The position numbers and the translations under genes were made by a program. Source: a bacterium D16-76 (GTDB taxonomy: Bacteria; Bacillota; Clostridia; Oscillospirales; Acutalibacteraceae). From it: 61,683 nucleotides of DNA. The stretch's first letter is position 1. Each line of letters starts with the position of its first letter. Positions 1 through 7,596 of this stretch are shown here, piece after piece. The notes below the pieces were generated by a model. The model was given only the letters and a program-made list of their open reading frames with translations, was not told where the DNA came from and ran no database searches. The stretch lies in NCBI GenBank assembly GCA_009917445.1, contig QZEE01000022.1:1-61683 (forward strand), written 5' to 3'.

Positions 1-155
1 GGAGCGTTTAAGGACACACAAGAAACCTTTTAAGAAACCGCACAAATCCAGCATTGGCGCGGTTTAAGCGGATTTTAAGAAAATAACAGCAGCCCTTTAA
101 GTGAACGCGCCCAAACGCCGCTTAAAGGGCTTGCTTTTTGCTTTTAAGAGAAATT

Positions 156-180
156 AGCCCGTGCATTTTTTGCACGGGCT
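156..180. repeat. Perfect inverted repeat with dispersed half-copies
   Basis: AGCCCGTGCA, a five-T loop, then TGCACGGGCT form a perfect 10-bp-arm hairpin. The half-site TGCACGGGC recurs at 190-198 and 252-260, the latter again followed by TAC. The role is unknown; it could be a protein-binding cluster or an origin-type structure of the left element. Confidence 0.5.
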
Positions 181-312
181 ACAAAACTATGCACGGGCCT
201 TGAAAACACTAGGTTTTCGGGCACTTTTGCACTCTAAGCGTTCCCCCACTTTGCACGGGCTACCCTCGCTTAGTTTTTACAAAAGTTTCGTCCCTTAAAA
301 GGCTCGGAAAGC

Positions 313-349
313 ATGACAAACCCCGTAAGAATCTTACGCATTTTGTCAT
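313..349. repeat. 37-bp symmetric dyad
   Basis: ATGACAAA and TTTGTCAT arms flank GTAAGA-A-TCTTAC, with four bases between each outer and inner arm, so the whole 37 bp is symmetric about position 331. It could be an operator, a recombinase site or an RNA hairpin. No gene is recognisable beside it. Confidence 0.45.
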
Positions 350-436
350 TTTAGTGATACAATTGAATAAATGACGGCAAACGCTCAAACCCCTTGAAAA
401 TAAAGGCTTTTTCCGTTTGTCGTTATTATACCGTAA

Positions 437-676
437 CGGCATTCCCACGCTTCCCTCTTAATCAGCATGGGAGAAAACCCGCTTTTGATTAAAGAGCGTC
501 TAGGGCATGAGAAGATACAGACCACTTTAGGAACATACGGGCATTTGTACCCTAACAGCAATCTTGAAGTTGCCAATAGATTAACGGGCGTGCTGACATA
601 CACACCCGCTTCACACAGCATTGCAGATTACACAAGCAATCAGCACACCGCAATCTATCACAGAGAGGTTGAATAG
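437..676 (+). pseudogene. Tyrosine recombinase, C-terminal fragment
   Basis: The open frame begins directly after an in-frame TAA (434-436) and reads RHSH followed by ASLLISMGENPLLIKERLGH, then a T-YGHLYPNSN stretch. This is the catalytic end of a phage/ICE-type integrase: the HxxR-box end, the LGH histidine and the presumed tyrosine nucleophile in YGHLYP. The N-terminal and core-binding domains and the first catalytic arginine are absent, so it cannot be active. It differs from the two complete integrases further right (RHSHISLLIDMG and YAHLFP) and faces the opposite way, so it comes from a different element. It ends about 80 bp before the att core. Confidence 0.75.
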
Positions 677-710
677 AAAAATGCAATCGTAATGCAATGA
701 GAAAGAGAAA

Positions 711-748
711 AAGCCGCCAAACCCTAGTGTTTACGGGCTTTGCGGCTT
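711..748. terminator. Hairpin after integrase fragment
   Basis: AAGCCGC (711-717) pairs with GCGGCTT (742-748), with AAACCC against GGGcTTT inside. It sits between the integrase remnant and the att core. Reading to the left (minus) it is followed by a T-containing tract, so it may be bidirectional. Confidence 0.5.
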
Positions 749-756
749 AGCTCCGA

Positions 757-771
757 CTATTCGAACTCGAC
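757..771 (-). other. att core C (left end of element 1), encodes V-E-F-E-stop
   Basis: On the minus strand the core reads GTC GAG TTC GAA TAG, a GuaA-type C-terminus. It aligns without gaps to the cores at 8357-8371 and 16135-16149 (shared A-TC--ACTC-A on the plus strand). This marks the left junction of element 1. The exact crossover point cannot be set from one sequence. Confidence 0.7.
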
Positions 772-868
772 TTTTCCTAACTGTTTTTGTTTAGTAATTA
801 TTTTCTGTCGAGTATGTAAATCTTTTGATTATTTGATATATCCATATTATCCTGCCTATATGAGCTAA

Positions 869-899
869 TGTTATCATTTTGTTATCGCTGTTGATAACA
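869..899. repeat. Arm-type repeats, left end of element 1
   Basis: TGTTATC occurs at 869-875 and 880-886 (11-bp period), with an inverted copy GATAACA at 893-899. The same direct pair recurs near the right end of element 1 (8279-8296). These are likely integrase arm-binding sites, about 100 bp from the core. Confidence 0.55.
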
Positions 900-981
900 C
901 TTGCTCTGCAACTGCGGATAATAGCAATATGTTGTGATTTAGATTATAAGCGATTCTGCTTAGAGAATCAAGATGTATTCT

Positions 982-1155
982 TTAATTTTTCGACAACATC
1001 TTTATAGGCATCACTGCCAAGTCCTTAATCTCAACTAAAGTTTCCTGCTTGCATTTCGGACAGCAAAGAGGGTAATTTTTCAAAACAGTATCTTCTCTTA
1101 TTCTATTGCGGGTTTTATTACCACAAATAGGACAATATAACCATTCAACTCTCAT
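982..1155 (-). CDS. Cysteine-rich KTR protein, 57 aa
   Basis: A small zinc-ribbon-like protein: a CPIC motif at residues 8-11, the GNKTR signature after it, and a CCPKC motif at 31-35. This is the Cys_rich_KTR family, small proteins of unknown function common beside resistance genes on Firmicutes mobile elements. The ATG at 1155 follows a good GGAGGATGAGGG ribosome-binding site. It is the last gene of the element 1 cargo, 21 bp after the alkyltransferase-like gene, and is too short for most gene callers. Metal binding is inferred from the two CxxC-type pairs. Confidence 0.8.
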   Translation of the reverse strand: MRVEWLYCPICGNKTRNRIREDTVLKNYPLCCPKCKQETLVEIKDLAVMPIKMLSKN

Positions 1156-1176
1156 TTTCCCTCATCCTCCATTAAC

Positions 1177-1653
1177 TTACAATGAAAATAATGCGTCTTC
1201 ATAATTCTTCACATAATATCTAATATTCTTCCTTCCTTTCCGAATAATTGTGTGTCCTTCTTTCTCAAGCATTTTCCTCTGTTCTTCAATACCTCCAGGA
1301 TACTTTGCATTTAATTCGCCATTTGCTTTTAGCGTTCTCCAAAATGGCGTTTTATTATCCGCTCGCTGATAACTCGCCCATGCAACAATTGAAACAAATA
1401 TTCCTGCTGTTATCGGCTCTGTAAAATCGGCTCCACTTTGCTTTGCAAAATATTCTCTTATTGTACCTACTGTAAGCAACTCCCCAAATGGCACAAGCCG
1501 CATTACTTTGTCATACTCAATCGGCGGAGCAAAATACATTCTGTCCCCACCATATTTCTCAATACTTTTTTCATCTGTAATGGTCTGAAACTTAGGCATA
1601 TCCTTACTATCGTTCAGCATCGCATTAAAGTCTTTTTTATTTTCATCAGCCAT
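1177..1653 (-). CDS. Alkyltransferase-like protein (MGMT fold, no catalytic cysteine), 158 aa
   Basis: The middle of the protein matches the O6-alkylguanine-DNA alkyltransferase core: V-P-x-G-x-L-T-V-G-T-I, a W-A-S-Y-Q-R helix, then a P-F-W-R box followed by G-x-L and G-G-x4-R-x-L-x4-G. In active enzymes the box is PCHR, with Cys accepting the alkyl group. Here Phe stands at the Cys position, so it should not transfer alkyl groups. Alkyltransferase-like (ATL) proteins, which flag alkylated guanine for excision repair, also lack this Cys but normally carry Trp there. The start at 1653 is chosen for a GGAGGTG site 8 bp upstream; an upstream in-frame ATG at 1704 lacks one. Confidence 0.7.
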   Translation of the reverse strand: MADENKKDFNAMLNDSKDMPKFQTITDEKSIEKYGGDRMYFAPPIEYDKVMRLVPFGELLTVGTIREYFAKQSGADFTEPITAGIFVSIVAWASYQRADNKTPFWRTLKANGELNAKYPGGIEEQRKMLEKEGHTIIRKGRKNIRYYVKNYEDALFSL

Positions 1654-1730
1654 AAATAAGCACCTCCTGCATGAAAGCATAATGCAATGAAAAAATATAT
1701 GCAATGAGACAGTTTGAAAAATTTATGATT

Positions 1731-2285
1731 TTATTCCTTTAACAGCAGTTGTTTCACAGTTCTTACATAATGCTCCGCTACTTGCTCGTCAAACAAAATA
1801 ACTCTCGACCACATTCTCAGCCCCTGATAATAATACAAAATCAAATCAGAAATCTGTTCGGTATCAACTGCCTTAAACTCTTTTGTTTCCATCCCATACT
1901 CCAACAGACTCATCCATCGTTTTTTGGCTCTGTCATTGATATTGGCAAAAAAATTCTCATTTCCCAGATTAGCATATTCATAAATCGCAAGGCTTAAAGA
2001 TAACTCCTTATCCATAATTTCAGCCTTTATTGCCTCAAGCATATCTTCTAATATTGCGCTTGCCTTTTCCTTTTTTTCAATACGGTCTGCTATCACATAT
2101 TCCTCTGAAAGAATTTCCGAAAAAATCTCTTCTGTCCCAGAATAATATCTATAAAGTCCACCTCTGCTTAACCCTGTTTTTTCACAAATATCAGTCATTG
2201 TTACTGCTTTGAAACCTTTTTCTGCAAATAATCGGTATGCCTGCCGACGGATTGCTTCTTTTGTTTTTGCTCCTTTTTTTCCCAT
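1731..2285 (-). CDS. TetR/AcrR family repressor
   Basis: A 184-residue regulator. Residues 1-60 form a TetR helix-turn-helix (AYRLFAEKGFKAVTMTDICE, then TGLSRGGLYRYY). The rest is a helical ligand-binding domain. It starts 1 bp after the GNAT stop codon, and its ribosome-binding site lies inside the GNAT tail, so the two are translationally coupled. An in-frame extension to 2468 runs inside the GNAT gene and is rejected. The operator is probably the large inverted repeat at 2826-2875 upstream of GNAT, so it would repress its own operon. The inducer is unknown. Confidence 0.8.
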   Translation of the reverse strand: MGKKGAKTKEAIRRQAYRLFAEKGFKAVTMTDICEKTGLSRGGLYRYYSGTEEIFSEILSEEYVIADRIEKKEKASAILEDMLEAIKAEIMDKELSLSLAIYEYANLGNENFFANINDRAKKRWMSLLEYGMETKEFKAVDTEQISDLILYYYQGLRMWSRVILFDEQVAEHYVRTVKQLLLKE

Positions 2286-2286
2286 A

Positions 2287-2808
2287 TCAGACAGTAAATT
2301 CCTCCCGCAAAATGGAATACATACAGTAGGAATGAATTTCTCCATTTTTATAAACACCGTTCCGCATTGTACCCTCACAGATAAATCCCACTTTTTCCAA
2401 AACCCTCCTTGAACCAGCATTGTCAGCAAATGGCTCAGCAAATATACGGATAATATCAAACCTTTCAAACGCCTCTTTACAAATTATCTGAACTGCTTTT
2501 GACATGATACCTTTACGCCAATAATCCTCTGAAAGCCAATAGCCAAGTTCCGCAGACTTTTCATATACATCGTCTTTTACAAATATTCCAATACTGCCAA
2601 CAGCCTGTACACCAACCACAATGGCATAATTGATTTGTTTCTTTCCTACATTGGCAATACTATCATTAATATACCAAATTGCAGATTCTAATGTGTATGG
2701 ATTAGGAAATGCATTCCGCAAATTTTTAGCAATATTCAGATTATTAGCAGATTGCGCTAATGATTTTGCATCCTCTGTTTTCCATGCCCTTAACTTAAAC
2801 TCTTTCAT
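2287..2808 (-). CDS. GNAT N-acetyltransferase (RimJ/RimL-like)
   Basis: A 173-residue acetyl-CoA-dependent acetyltransferase: N-terminal LRAWKTEDAKSLAQSANN, the middle strand GSIGIFV, the acetyl-CoA-binding GYWLSEDYWRKGIMSKA, and a C-terminal A-x-N-x-GSRRVLEKVGF. The family acetylates protein N-termini, amines or antibiotics; the substrate cannot be told here. It is first in an operon with the TetR gene, behind a consensus promoter with a palindromic operator, which suggests inducible detoxification. Confidence 0.8.
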   Translation of the reverse strand: MKEFKLRAWKTEDAKSLAQSANNLNIAKNLRNAFPNPYTLESAIWYINDSIANVGKKQINYAIVVGVQAVGSIGIFVKDDVYEKSAELGYWLSEDYWRKGIMSKAVQIICKEAFERFDIIRIFAEPFADNAGSRRVLEKVGFICEGTMRNGVYKNGEIHSYCMYSILREEFTV

Positions 2809-2825
2809 TATTAATTTCTCCTTTC

Positions 2826-2880
2826 AAAAGCGACATCATTGTCTTTTTTGTATTATAGACACTAATGTCGCTTTTGTCAA
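2826..2880 (-). promoter_or_regulatory. Consensus promoter with palindromic operator for GNAT-tetR
   Basis: On the minus strand a -35 TTGACA (2875-2880) and -10 TATAAT (2852-2857) are 17 bp apart, a perfect sigma-A promoter. An inverted repeat brackets the -10: AAAAGCGACATCATTGTC (2826-2843) and its near complement at 2858-2875, matching at 15 of 18 positions. The right arm fills the spacer, so a bound repressor would block polymerase. The TetR protein encoded in the same operon is the obvious candidate. Confidence 0.8.
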
Positions 2881-2904
2881 TGCAAAAATAAATCTATTCC
2901 GTCT

Positions 2905-3285
2905 TTAAAAACTATAAATTATCTCATTTTTCACAATCTCTCGCACACAAGCATGAATATTATTCATATTTTGAACCCATAAAAGCTGATTTTCCTCTTT
3001 TAACCTTTCCGTCACTCCCTGCCTGTTGGCATATTCCTTTACCAGCCGAAAAAACATATCCTCTGCCTGTTCATCTACGCTTGCAAGGTATTCATTCAGC
3101 CTGCCGCTCGTCAACAGATTGAGATAAACGAACTGTTTATGCTCTTTAAGGTACTGCAAATGATGTTGCCCCCATATGCCAATCGGCTTTTCTTCTTCGG
3201 GAGGTAATGCAAGCTCTGGGAGGTAATAGTCGCCTTGCTTTGCATACCAAAGACCGTTATTTTCGTCATAAATCCTGTTTTCCAT
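2905..3285 (-). CDS. tnpV: TnpV-like transposon-encoded protein
   Basis: A 126-residue protein of the TnpV type (residues 1-50: IYDENNGLWYAKQGDYYLPE, then L-PPEEEKPIGIWGQ; a helical second half). TnpV proteins are small accessory proteins of clostridial mobilizable elements; their function is not settled. It starts 9 bp after the relaxase stop and is probably co-transcribed with it. Element 2 has no copy, so it behaves as part of the variable segment. Confidence 0.75.
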   Translation of the reverse strand: MENRIYDENNGLWYAKQGDYYLPELALPPEEEKPIGIWGQHHLQYLKEHKQFVYLNLLTSGRLNEYLASVDEQAEDMFFRLVKEYANRQGVTERLKEENQLLWVQNMNNIHACVREIVKNEIIYSF

Positions 3286-3293
3286 AGTGTTTC

Positions 3294-4451
3294 CTACCTT
3301 TCCTCTTTGTTGTTTTTAAAGTGATTCCCACGCTGTTTTGATTTTTGTGCTACTTTTGCCTGCTCTAAAAGATTGTCTATCTGCTTACTTCCAAATGCCT
3401 TGCGGAGCAGCTTATAACCTTTGTTTTCCGCACGGAGGTATTCATTTTCCCCTGCCAGTTTCTCATTGGTTTTCCTTAACCCCTCATTTTCACGGTGGAG
3501 GTTGCTGTTTGTGACGTTCAGCCGATAGTAGCTGTCCCACGCTTCATAACACCTTATAAGAGCTGTTTTAACAAGCGATTTCAGCTTTTGTACCAAAGGC
3601 TCTGCCACTTTATTTTTATATGATTTTGCAGACATGAACCCCTGCGGCTCTGGCAACTGGTACTCTGGAGAAGTGTCAAGCGCCTGTTCCAGAGTTTTTA
3701 GATTTTCCATACCTTTGTCGTAATTCTCCACCCTGTCCGACAATGCTTGAAATTCCTCTTTTTTCTCCGAAATCTGCCCCTCAAGCTGAACGACCTCTTT
3801 TTCCCTCTCCTGCTTTTTATAATCAAGGACAGACAAATGTTTTTCATGCGTGCCTTTATGCTCCCATTCAATGCCATGCCGCCCCATCACAGCGGCAAGG
3901 TTCTCTTTTTCGGACTGTACCCACTGGCTCCACTCCGTATCGCCACGGGAGCCGCCTTTGAATCCCTGCGCCGCTAACGCCTGTTTTAGAGATACCCTCG
4001 TATCAAGTCCACGCTTGCTGCCAGTCGTGAATGGGACAAAATCAATATGAAGATGTGGCGTTGCCTCATCCATATGGATATGAGCGGAAAATACATAGAG
4101 ATTATGGTTTCGTTCTTGGAATCCATGATAATATTCATCCAAAATCTGCCTTGCAAGCTGTCCGTTTTCACTTCCTGCGCCCATATTTTCCTTATCCCCA
4201 ATCTGCAAAATCAGCTCATGGAACGGCTTTTCCTGCTTTGAGTTCCGTATCTTCTCATAATAATCGGCAATGCGGCGGTCTGCCCTCGTCTGTTTTTCAT
4301 TATATCTTTGCAACGCTTCACCAAATAGCTTATGATACACTTTCTTTATATTCTCATTGCAGTAATCTACATTGAGATGTGACCGTTCTCCGTCAACATT
4401 CTCCGCTTTGAATTTACGGCTGTTATGGTTGACCGAGCCTTTCCCCACCAT
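3294..4451 (-). CDS. MobV-family (Mob_Pre) relaxase of element 1
   Basis: A 385-residue nicking relaxase. The N-terminal half carries HNSRKF (residues 9-14) and the metal-binding histidine cluster H-x-H-M-D-E-A-T-P-H-L-H (124-135), the Mob_Pre signature. From about residue 205 it is a long coiled coil, usual for MobV proteins. It should nick oriT and pilot the strand through a helper conjugation system. The ATG at 4451 is the only standard start; the element 2 homologue begins eight codons earlier at a TTG, where this copy has ATA, so the true start may be non-canonical. Confidence 0.88.
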   Translation of the reverse strand: MVGKGSVNHNSRKFKAENVDGERSHLNVDYCNENIKKVYHKLFGEALQRYNEKQTRADRRIADYYEKIRNSKQEKPFHELILQIGDKENMGAGSENGQLARQILDEYYHGFQERNHNLYVFSAHIHMDEATPHLHIDFVPFTTGSKRGLDTRVSLKQALAAQGFKGGSRGDTEWSQWVQSEKENLAAVMGRHGIEWEHKGTHEKHLSVLDYKKQEREKEVVQLEGQISEKKEEFQALSDRVENYDKGMENLKTLEQALDTSPEYQLPEPQGFMSAKSYKNKVAEPLVQKLKSLVKTALIRCYEAWDSYYRLNVTNSNLHRENEGLRKTNEKLAGENEYLRAENKGYKLLRKAFGSKQIDNLLEQAKVAQKSKQRGNHFKNNKEER

Positions 4452-4507
4452 TGCGCTAATCGTCCGTCTTATAAAATCACGCCCTTTCTTTTCGGCTGGT
4501 AGGCTTT

Positions 4508-4541
4508 GTTACTTTCCCGAAAGTAACGCAAAAGCACTTTT
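4508..4541. other. Candidate oriT inverted repeat of element 1
   Basis: GTTACTTTC, two bases, GAAAGTAAC form a 9-bp-arm palindrome (4508-4527), followed by a C-AAAAGCACTTTTG block that is also partly palindromic. The same arrangement lies at 12078-12111 upstream of the element 2 relaxase, while the DNA around it differs. Conservation, position and structure fit the transfer origin; the nick site is not identified. Confidence 0.5.
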
Positions 4542-4666
4542 GTCGGCTGCGCCAACAAAAATGCAACCCGCAAGCGGGTTTTGCGCTCTCCGAGGGGCAA
4601 GGGCGGCTTTTTGTAAAAAGCCCCCTGCACCCCGCAAAAACTTTATCCGCGACGGTTTGCGTCGGT

Positions 4667-4731
4667 GTGACGGTTATTCCAGTACCGCACCCCGCTCCTA
4701 AAAATACCGTCACACCGTCACATACCGTCAC
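4667..4731. repeat. Iteron-like repeats next to repA of element 1
   Basis: ACCGTCAC occurs at 4706-4713, 4714-4721 and 4724-4731, with an inverted copy GTGACGGT at 4667-4674. The array overlaps the 3' end of the helicase gene. Element 2 has a larger version at the same place. It may be a replication-initiation or helicase-loading site. Confidence 0.55.
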
Positions 4732-5815
4732 GCTCCCCACGGTACAGTTTTATCATCCGTCCCTCATGATACCGCTCCCGCTTATAGAAAATGCCGTATT
4801 CGTTGAGTAAACGTCCCGACAGGACATTCAATCTCCGTGCAAGGCTGTTCGGCTGTAACTCCGTTTTCAGCCAAGCCGCAAGCTCCGTCGCCGTCCCCTG
4901 CCACAAGGGGCAGCCGGCAGTAATTCTTTTGTCTATTTCCTCAAGTAAAGGCTCTGGCGGCTCTTTCCAAAGTTCTGTTTCTGCCTTTTGAAAATCCCAT
5001 AACAATGTTTCGGGATTGCGGAGGAGATAGAGTTTCTGCTCTTGCTGGTCTCTGCCCGACACTTCAAGCGTGGCGGCATTGCCGATGCGTTTTTCTTTCT
5101 GCAACAGGAACGCACCGTCAGCCGCACCGAGCAAGCCAGTAGTCCCCGAAATCATGTCAAACTTATCATCAGAACCCTGCTTTCTGGTATGATGGACAAG
5201 CAGGAGGCAGATACCATAGCTGTCTGCAAACTGTTTCAGCCTTGTAATGATTTCATAGTCGTTTGCGTAACTGTAATTGTCCCCGCCGACTTCCCGCACC
5301 TTTTGGAGCGTGTCAATAATAATCAGTTTTGTATCGGTATGCTGTTTCATAAATTCCTGCAACTGTTCATCCAATCCGTTTCCAAGATTACCCGCCGAAA
5401 CAGAAAAGAATAAACTGTCTGCCCCGTCCGTTCCAAACATACGGTACAGCCTTTCCTGCAGGCGGCAGTAATCATCTTCAAGGGCAAGGTACAAGACCGT
5501 TCCTTTTCGGGCGGGATATTCCCATAGCGGCACACCCATACTGATATGGTAGGCAATCTGCGCCATAAGGAAGCTCTTTCCAAGCTTCGGCGCACCTACG
5601 AATAGATAAGTCCCAGGGTAGAGCAGACCGTCAATCAAGGGCGGCTTGCTCGGATATACAGAATCATACAATTCTGCCATAGAAACAATTTCAAGGACTT
5701 TGCTATTGTTTTTCGGCGGGTAATTGGTTATACTGTTATTGTTTACATTAAGCGGTTGCCCCGTATCTGCGCCAACAGATACATTCGGGACAGCCGTTTC
5801 TTTTTTATTCGCCAT
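4718..5815 (-). CDS. RepA-like hexameric helicase/AAA ATPase of element 1
   Basis: A 365-residue RecA-fold ATPase of the RSF1010 RepA/AAA_25 type: Walker A GAPKLGKS (residues 74-81), a Walker B LIIIDTL around 164-170, a VHHTRKQ motif and a GTTGLLGAADG segment further on. Such proteins unwind plasmid origins and support replication of excised integrative elements. The ATG at 5815 is chosen for its AAAGGAG site; a GTG at 5821 is too close to it. The start overlaps the end of mobC by 11 bp, implying translational coupling. Confidence 0.8.
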   Translation of the reverse strand: MANKKETAVPNVSVGADTGQPLNVNNNSITNYPPKNNSKVLEIVSMAELYDSVYPSKPPLIDGLLYPGTYLFVGAPKLGKSFLMAQIAYHISMGVPLWEYPARKGTVLYLALEDDYCRLQERLYRMFGTDGADSLFFSVSAGNLGNGLDEQLQEFMKQHTDTKLIIIDTLQKVREVGGDNYSYANDYEIITRLKQFADSYGICLLLVHHTRKQGSDDKFDMISGTTGLLGAADGAFLLQKEKRIGNAATLEVSGRDQQEQKLYLLRNPETLLWDFQKAETELWKEPPEPLLEEIDKRITAGCPLWQGTATELAAWLKTELQPNSLARRLNVLSGRLLNEYGIFYKRERYHEGRMIKLYRGERDGM

Positions 5816-6140
5816 CTTCACACTCTCCTTTCAGACCGCCGAGGATAATAGCAATCAATTCGATAGTATCTAATAATTCGTTGTCAACGCTGCCGCCTGT
5901 TTCAATTCTCTGTAATTCTGCAAGGACAGCGGCAAGCTCGTTGCGGAGAGCCTTATACACCCTCGGATTGCCCTGCACGACCACATCTTGGCACAAAAGC
6001 CGCCTTGTGATATAGTCCTGCTTGGTAAGCCCCGAAAGCCGCACCGCTTTGTCAATCCGCTCATTTTCTTCAGGAGATACCCGAAAGGCGACGGTCTTGT
6101 TCCTCCAACGGTTGCAGTTGTCTAAATTCTTTGCCGACAT
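5805..6140 (-). CDS. MobC-like ribbon-helix-helix mobilization protein, element 1
   Basis: A 111-residue protein with N-terminal RNKTVAFRVSPEENERIDKA and GLTKQDYITRRLL, the pattern of the MobC/Arc ribbon-helix-helix accessory proteins that bind oriT beside the relaxase. The C-terminal half is helical. It lies between integrase (1 bp apart) and helicase, and the same order is kept in element 2. Relaxosome function is inferred from family and context. Confidence 0.72.
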   Translation of the reverse strand: MSAKNLDNCNRWRNKTVAFRVSPEENERIDKAVRLSGLTKQDYITRRLLCQDVVVQGNPRVYKALRNELAAVLAELQRIETGGSVDNELLDTIELIAIILGGLKGECEDGE

Positions 6141-6141
6141 A

Positions 6142-7221
6142 TCAAAAATCCCCCTTCCCTAAATCGTCAAGCCTGTCTGCCATCTCTGTCTGCTTTGATG
6201 GAAACAAATGTGCATAGCGGTAAGTGATTTCAATGCTCTCATGCCCCACACGGTCAGCAATCGCCACCGCCGAGAACCCCATGTCAATCAGCAAGCTGAT
6301 GTGGCTGTGGCGTAAATCGTGAATCCGTATGCGTTTCACCCTTGCGGCTTTTGCGCCCCTGTCCATCTCGTGATGGAGATAGCTTTTTGTTACCGTGAAA
6401 ATGCGGTCTTTCTTCTTTAAGCCGTACAACATACCGATATATTCCTGCATTTCCTCACAGAGAAACTTCGGCATTTTAATTGTGCGGTTGCTCTTTTTCG
6501 TTTTCGGAGAAGTAATCACATCTTCGCCATGCAGACGCTGATAGGATTTGTTAATCGTGACTGTTTCCTTATCAAAATTGAAATCAGCGGCGGTCAGGGC
6601 TAATAATTCGCCCTCTCGGATTCCGCACCAGTAAAGCATCTGGAACGCATAATAGGAAACTGGCTTGTCCATCATTTCATCCGCAAACTTCTTATATTCC
6701 TCTTTCGTCCAGAACAGCATTTCCTTGTGTTCCTCGCTCCCCATGTTCCCCGCCTTTGCCGCAGGGTTGGAGCGGAGGTCGTAATACCTCACCGCATGGT
6801 TGAAGATAGCGGAAAGCTGGTTGTGGACGGTTTTCAGATACGTCTGCGAATAGGGATTGCGCTTTTCGTCACGGTAGGCAAGCAGTTCATTCTGCCATGC
6901 GATGATTTCCTTTGTGCCAATCTCACTAATTTTCATTTTCCCAAAGAACGGGAGAATCTTCGTCCGAATGATATGCTCCTTTGTCAGCCAAGTGTTCTCT
7001 TTCAGTCGGTTCTTGACATCATTCGCATAAAGCTCTGTAAAGGCTTCAACATCCATGTCAAGGTCAGCGGAATTTTGTAGCTGGAACTTGCGCTCCCACT
7101 CCTGTGCTTCACGTTTTGTAGCAAACCCACGCTTACACTTCTGCTTACGTTCACCTTTCCAGTTCACATACCGAGCCATCACATACCAAGTGCCGTTGCC
7201 CTCGTTCTTAAATACTGGCAT
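6142..7221 (-). CDS. int: Tyrosine integrase of element 1
   Basis: A 359-residue site-specific recombinase: an N-terminal arm-binding domain (about 1-60), core-binding helices (60-160) and a catalytic domain with R202 (GIREGELLAL), H301/R304 (HDLRHSH), H327 (GHES) and the presumed nucleophile Y336 (YAHLFP). All residues for activity are present. It aligns without gaps to the element 2 integrase over the first 340 residues. The target is the guaA 3' end, judging from the flanking att cores. It is 1 bp upstream of mobC and directly after the xis-like gene, in one operon. Confidence 0.92.
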   Translation of the reverse strand: MPVFKNEGNGTWYVMARYVNWKGERKQKCKRGFATKREAQEWERKFQLQNSADLDMDVEAFTELYANDVKNRLKENTWLTKEHIIRTKILPFFGKMKISEIGTKEIIAWQNELLAYRDEKRNPYSQTYLKTVHNQLSAIFNHAVRYYDLRSNPAAKAGNMGSEEHKEMLFWTKEEYKKFADEMMDKPVSYYAFQMLYWCGIREGELLALTAADFNFDKETVTINKSYQRLHGEDVITSPKTKKSNRTIKMPKFLCEEMQEYIGMLYGLKKKDRIFTVTKSYLHHEMDRGAKAARVKRIRIHDLRHSHISLLIDMGFSAVAIADRVGHESIEITYRYAHLFPSKQTEMADRLDDLGKGDF

Positions 7222-7422
7222 TTACTCCATCTCCTTTCCCTGTTTTTCTTCTGCCCCGTAAAACCTTTCTTGAAAATACTGGCGGTTCACTCTCCCTGCA
7301 ATCGTGATAAACCCCTGCTCCTTCAGCTCGTCATTTAATTTCTTGATGAGCTTATAGGCGTAAGGCTTCGATACGGAAAGCTCCTGCGCCATCTCGTCCA
7401 CACGGATAAATTTGTTGTCCAT
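7222..7422 (-). CDS. Excisionase-like HTH protein of element 1
   Basis: A 66-residue DNA-binding protein with the winged-helix core VDEMAQELSVSKPYAYKLIK, followed by GRVNRQYFQERFYG. Small proteins of this kind before a tyrosine integrase act as excisionases or as activators of int. It is the first gene of the backbone operon and divergent from xre. The homologue in element 2 shares the SKPYAYKL core. Confidence 0.65.
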   Translation of the reverse strand: MDNKFIRVDEMAQELSVSKPYAYKLIKKLNDELKEQGFITIAGRVNRQYFQERFYGAEEKQGKEME

Positions 7423-7440
7423 ATAACTTCTCCTTTCTTG

Positions 7441-7563
7441 TTAAGCGTTTTTGCTTAATCCATAATGCTAAACTTTTTTGCTACTGTCAATAGGTTTGCA
7501 AGAAAATATTAAACTTTTTTGTTTCACTTATTCTTGACTTTCTCTAAGCATATATGCTATACT
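7441..7563. promoter_or_regulatory. Divergent promoters and operators between xis and xre, element 1
   Basis: For xis (minus): -35 TTGACA (7485-7490), 17 bp, -10 CATTAT (7462-7467). For xre (plus): -35 TTGACT (7534-7539), 18 bp, -10 TATACT (7558-7563). Possible operators are TAAACTTTTTTG at 7469-7480 and again at about 7509-7521, an inverted repeat TTAAGC-GTTTTT-GCTTAA (7441-7458), and a GCATATATGC palindrome in the xre spacer. This is the layout of a phage-like lysogeny switch. Confidence 0.65.
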
Positions 7564-7596
7564 CCTTATAAACATACGAACAAGGAGTGAAATACT

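Larger units (their letters stand above)
1..756. mobile_element. Left flank: remnant of a third element next to the guaA-type att site
   Basis: No intact gene is visible here. The stretch holds a hairpin with 10-nt arms GCCCTTTAAG/CTTAAAGGGC (92-130), a perfect hairpin at 156-180, further copies of TGCACGGGC at 190-198 and 252-260, a 37-bp dyad at 313-349, a tyrosine integrase tail on the plus strand (437-676) and a terminator-like hairpin (711-748) just before the att core at 757. An integrase reading toward an att core is the usual edge of an integrative element, so I infer that a further element, partly lost, lies to the left. It extends beyond the window. Confidence 0.45.

Noticed and set aside
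156-263. Repeated TGCACGGGC as a possible CRISPR
   Set aside because: Units are only about 9-12 bp, spacing is irregular and no cas gene is near.
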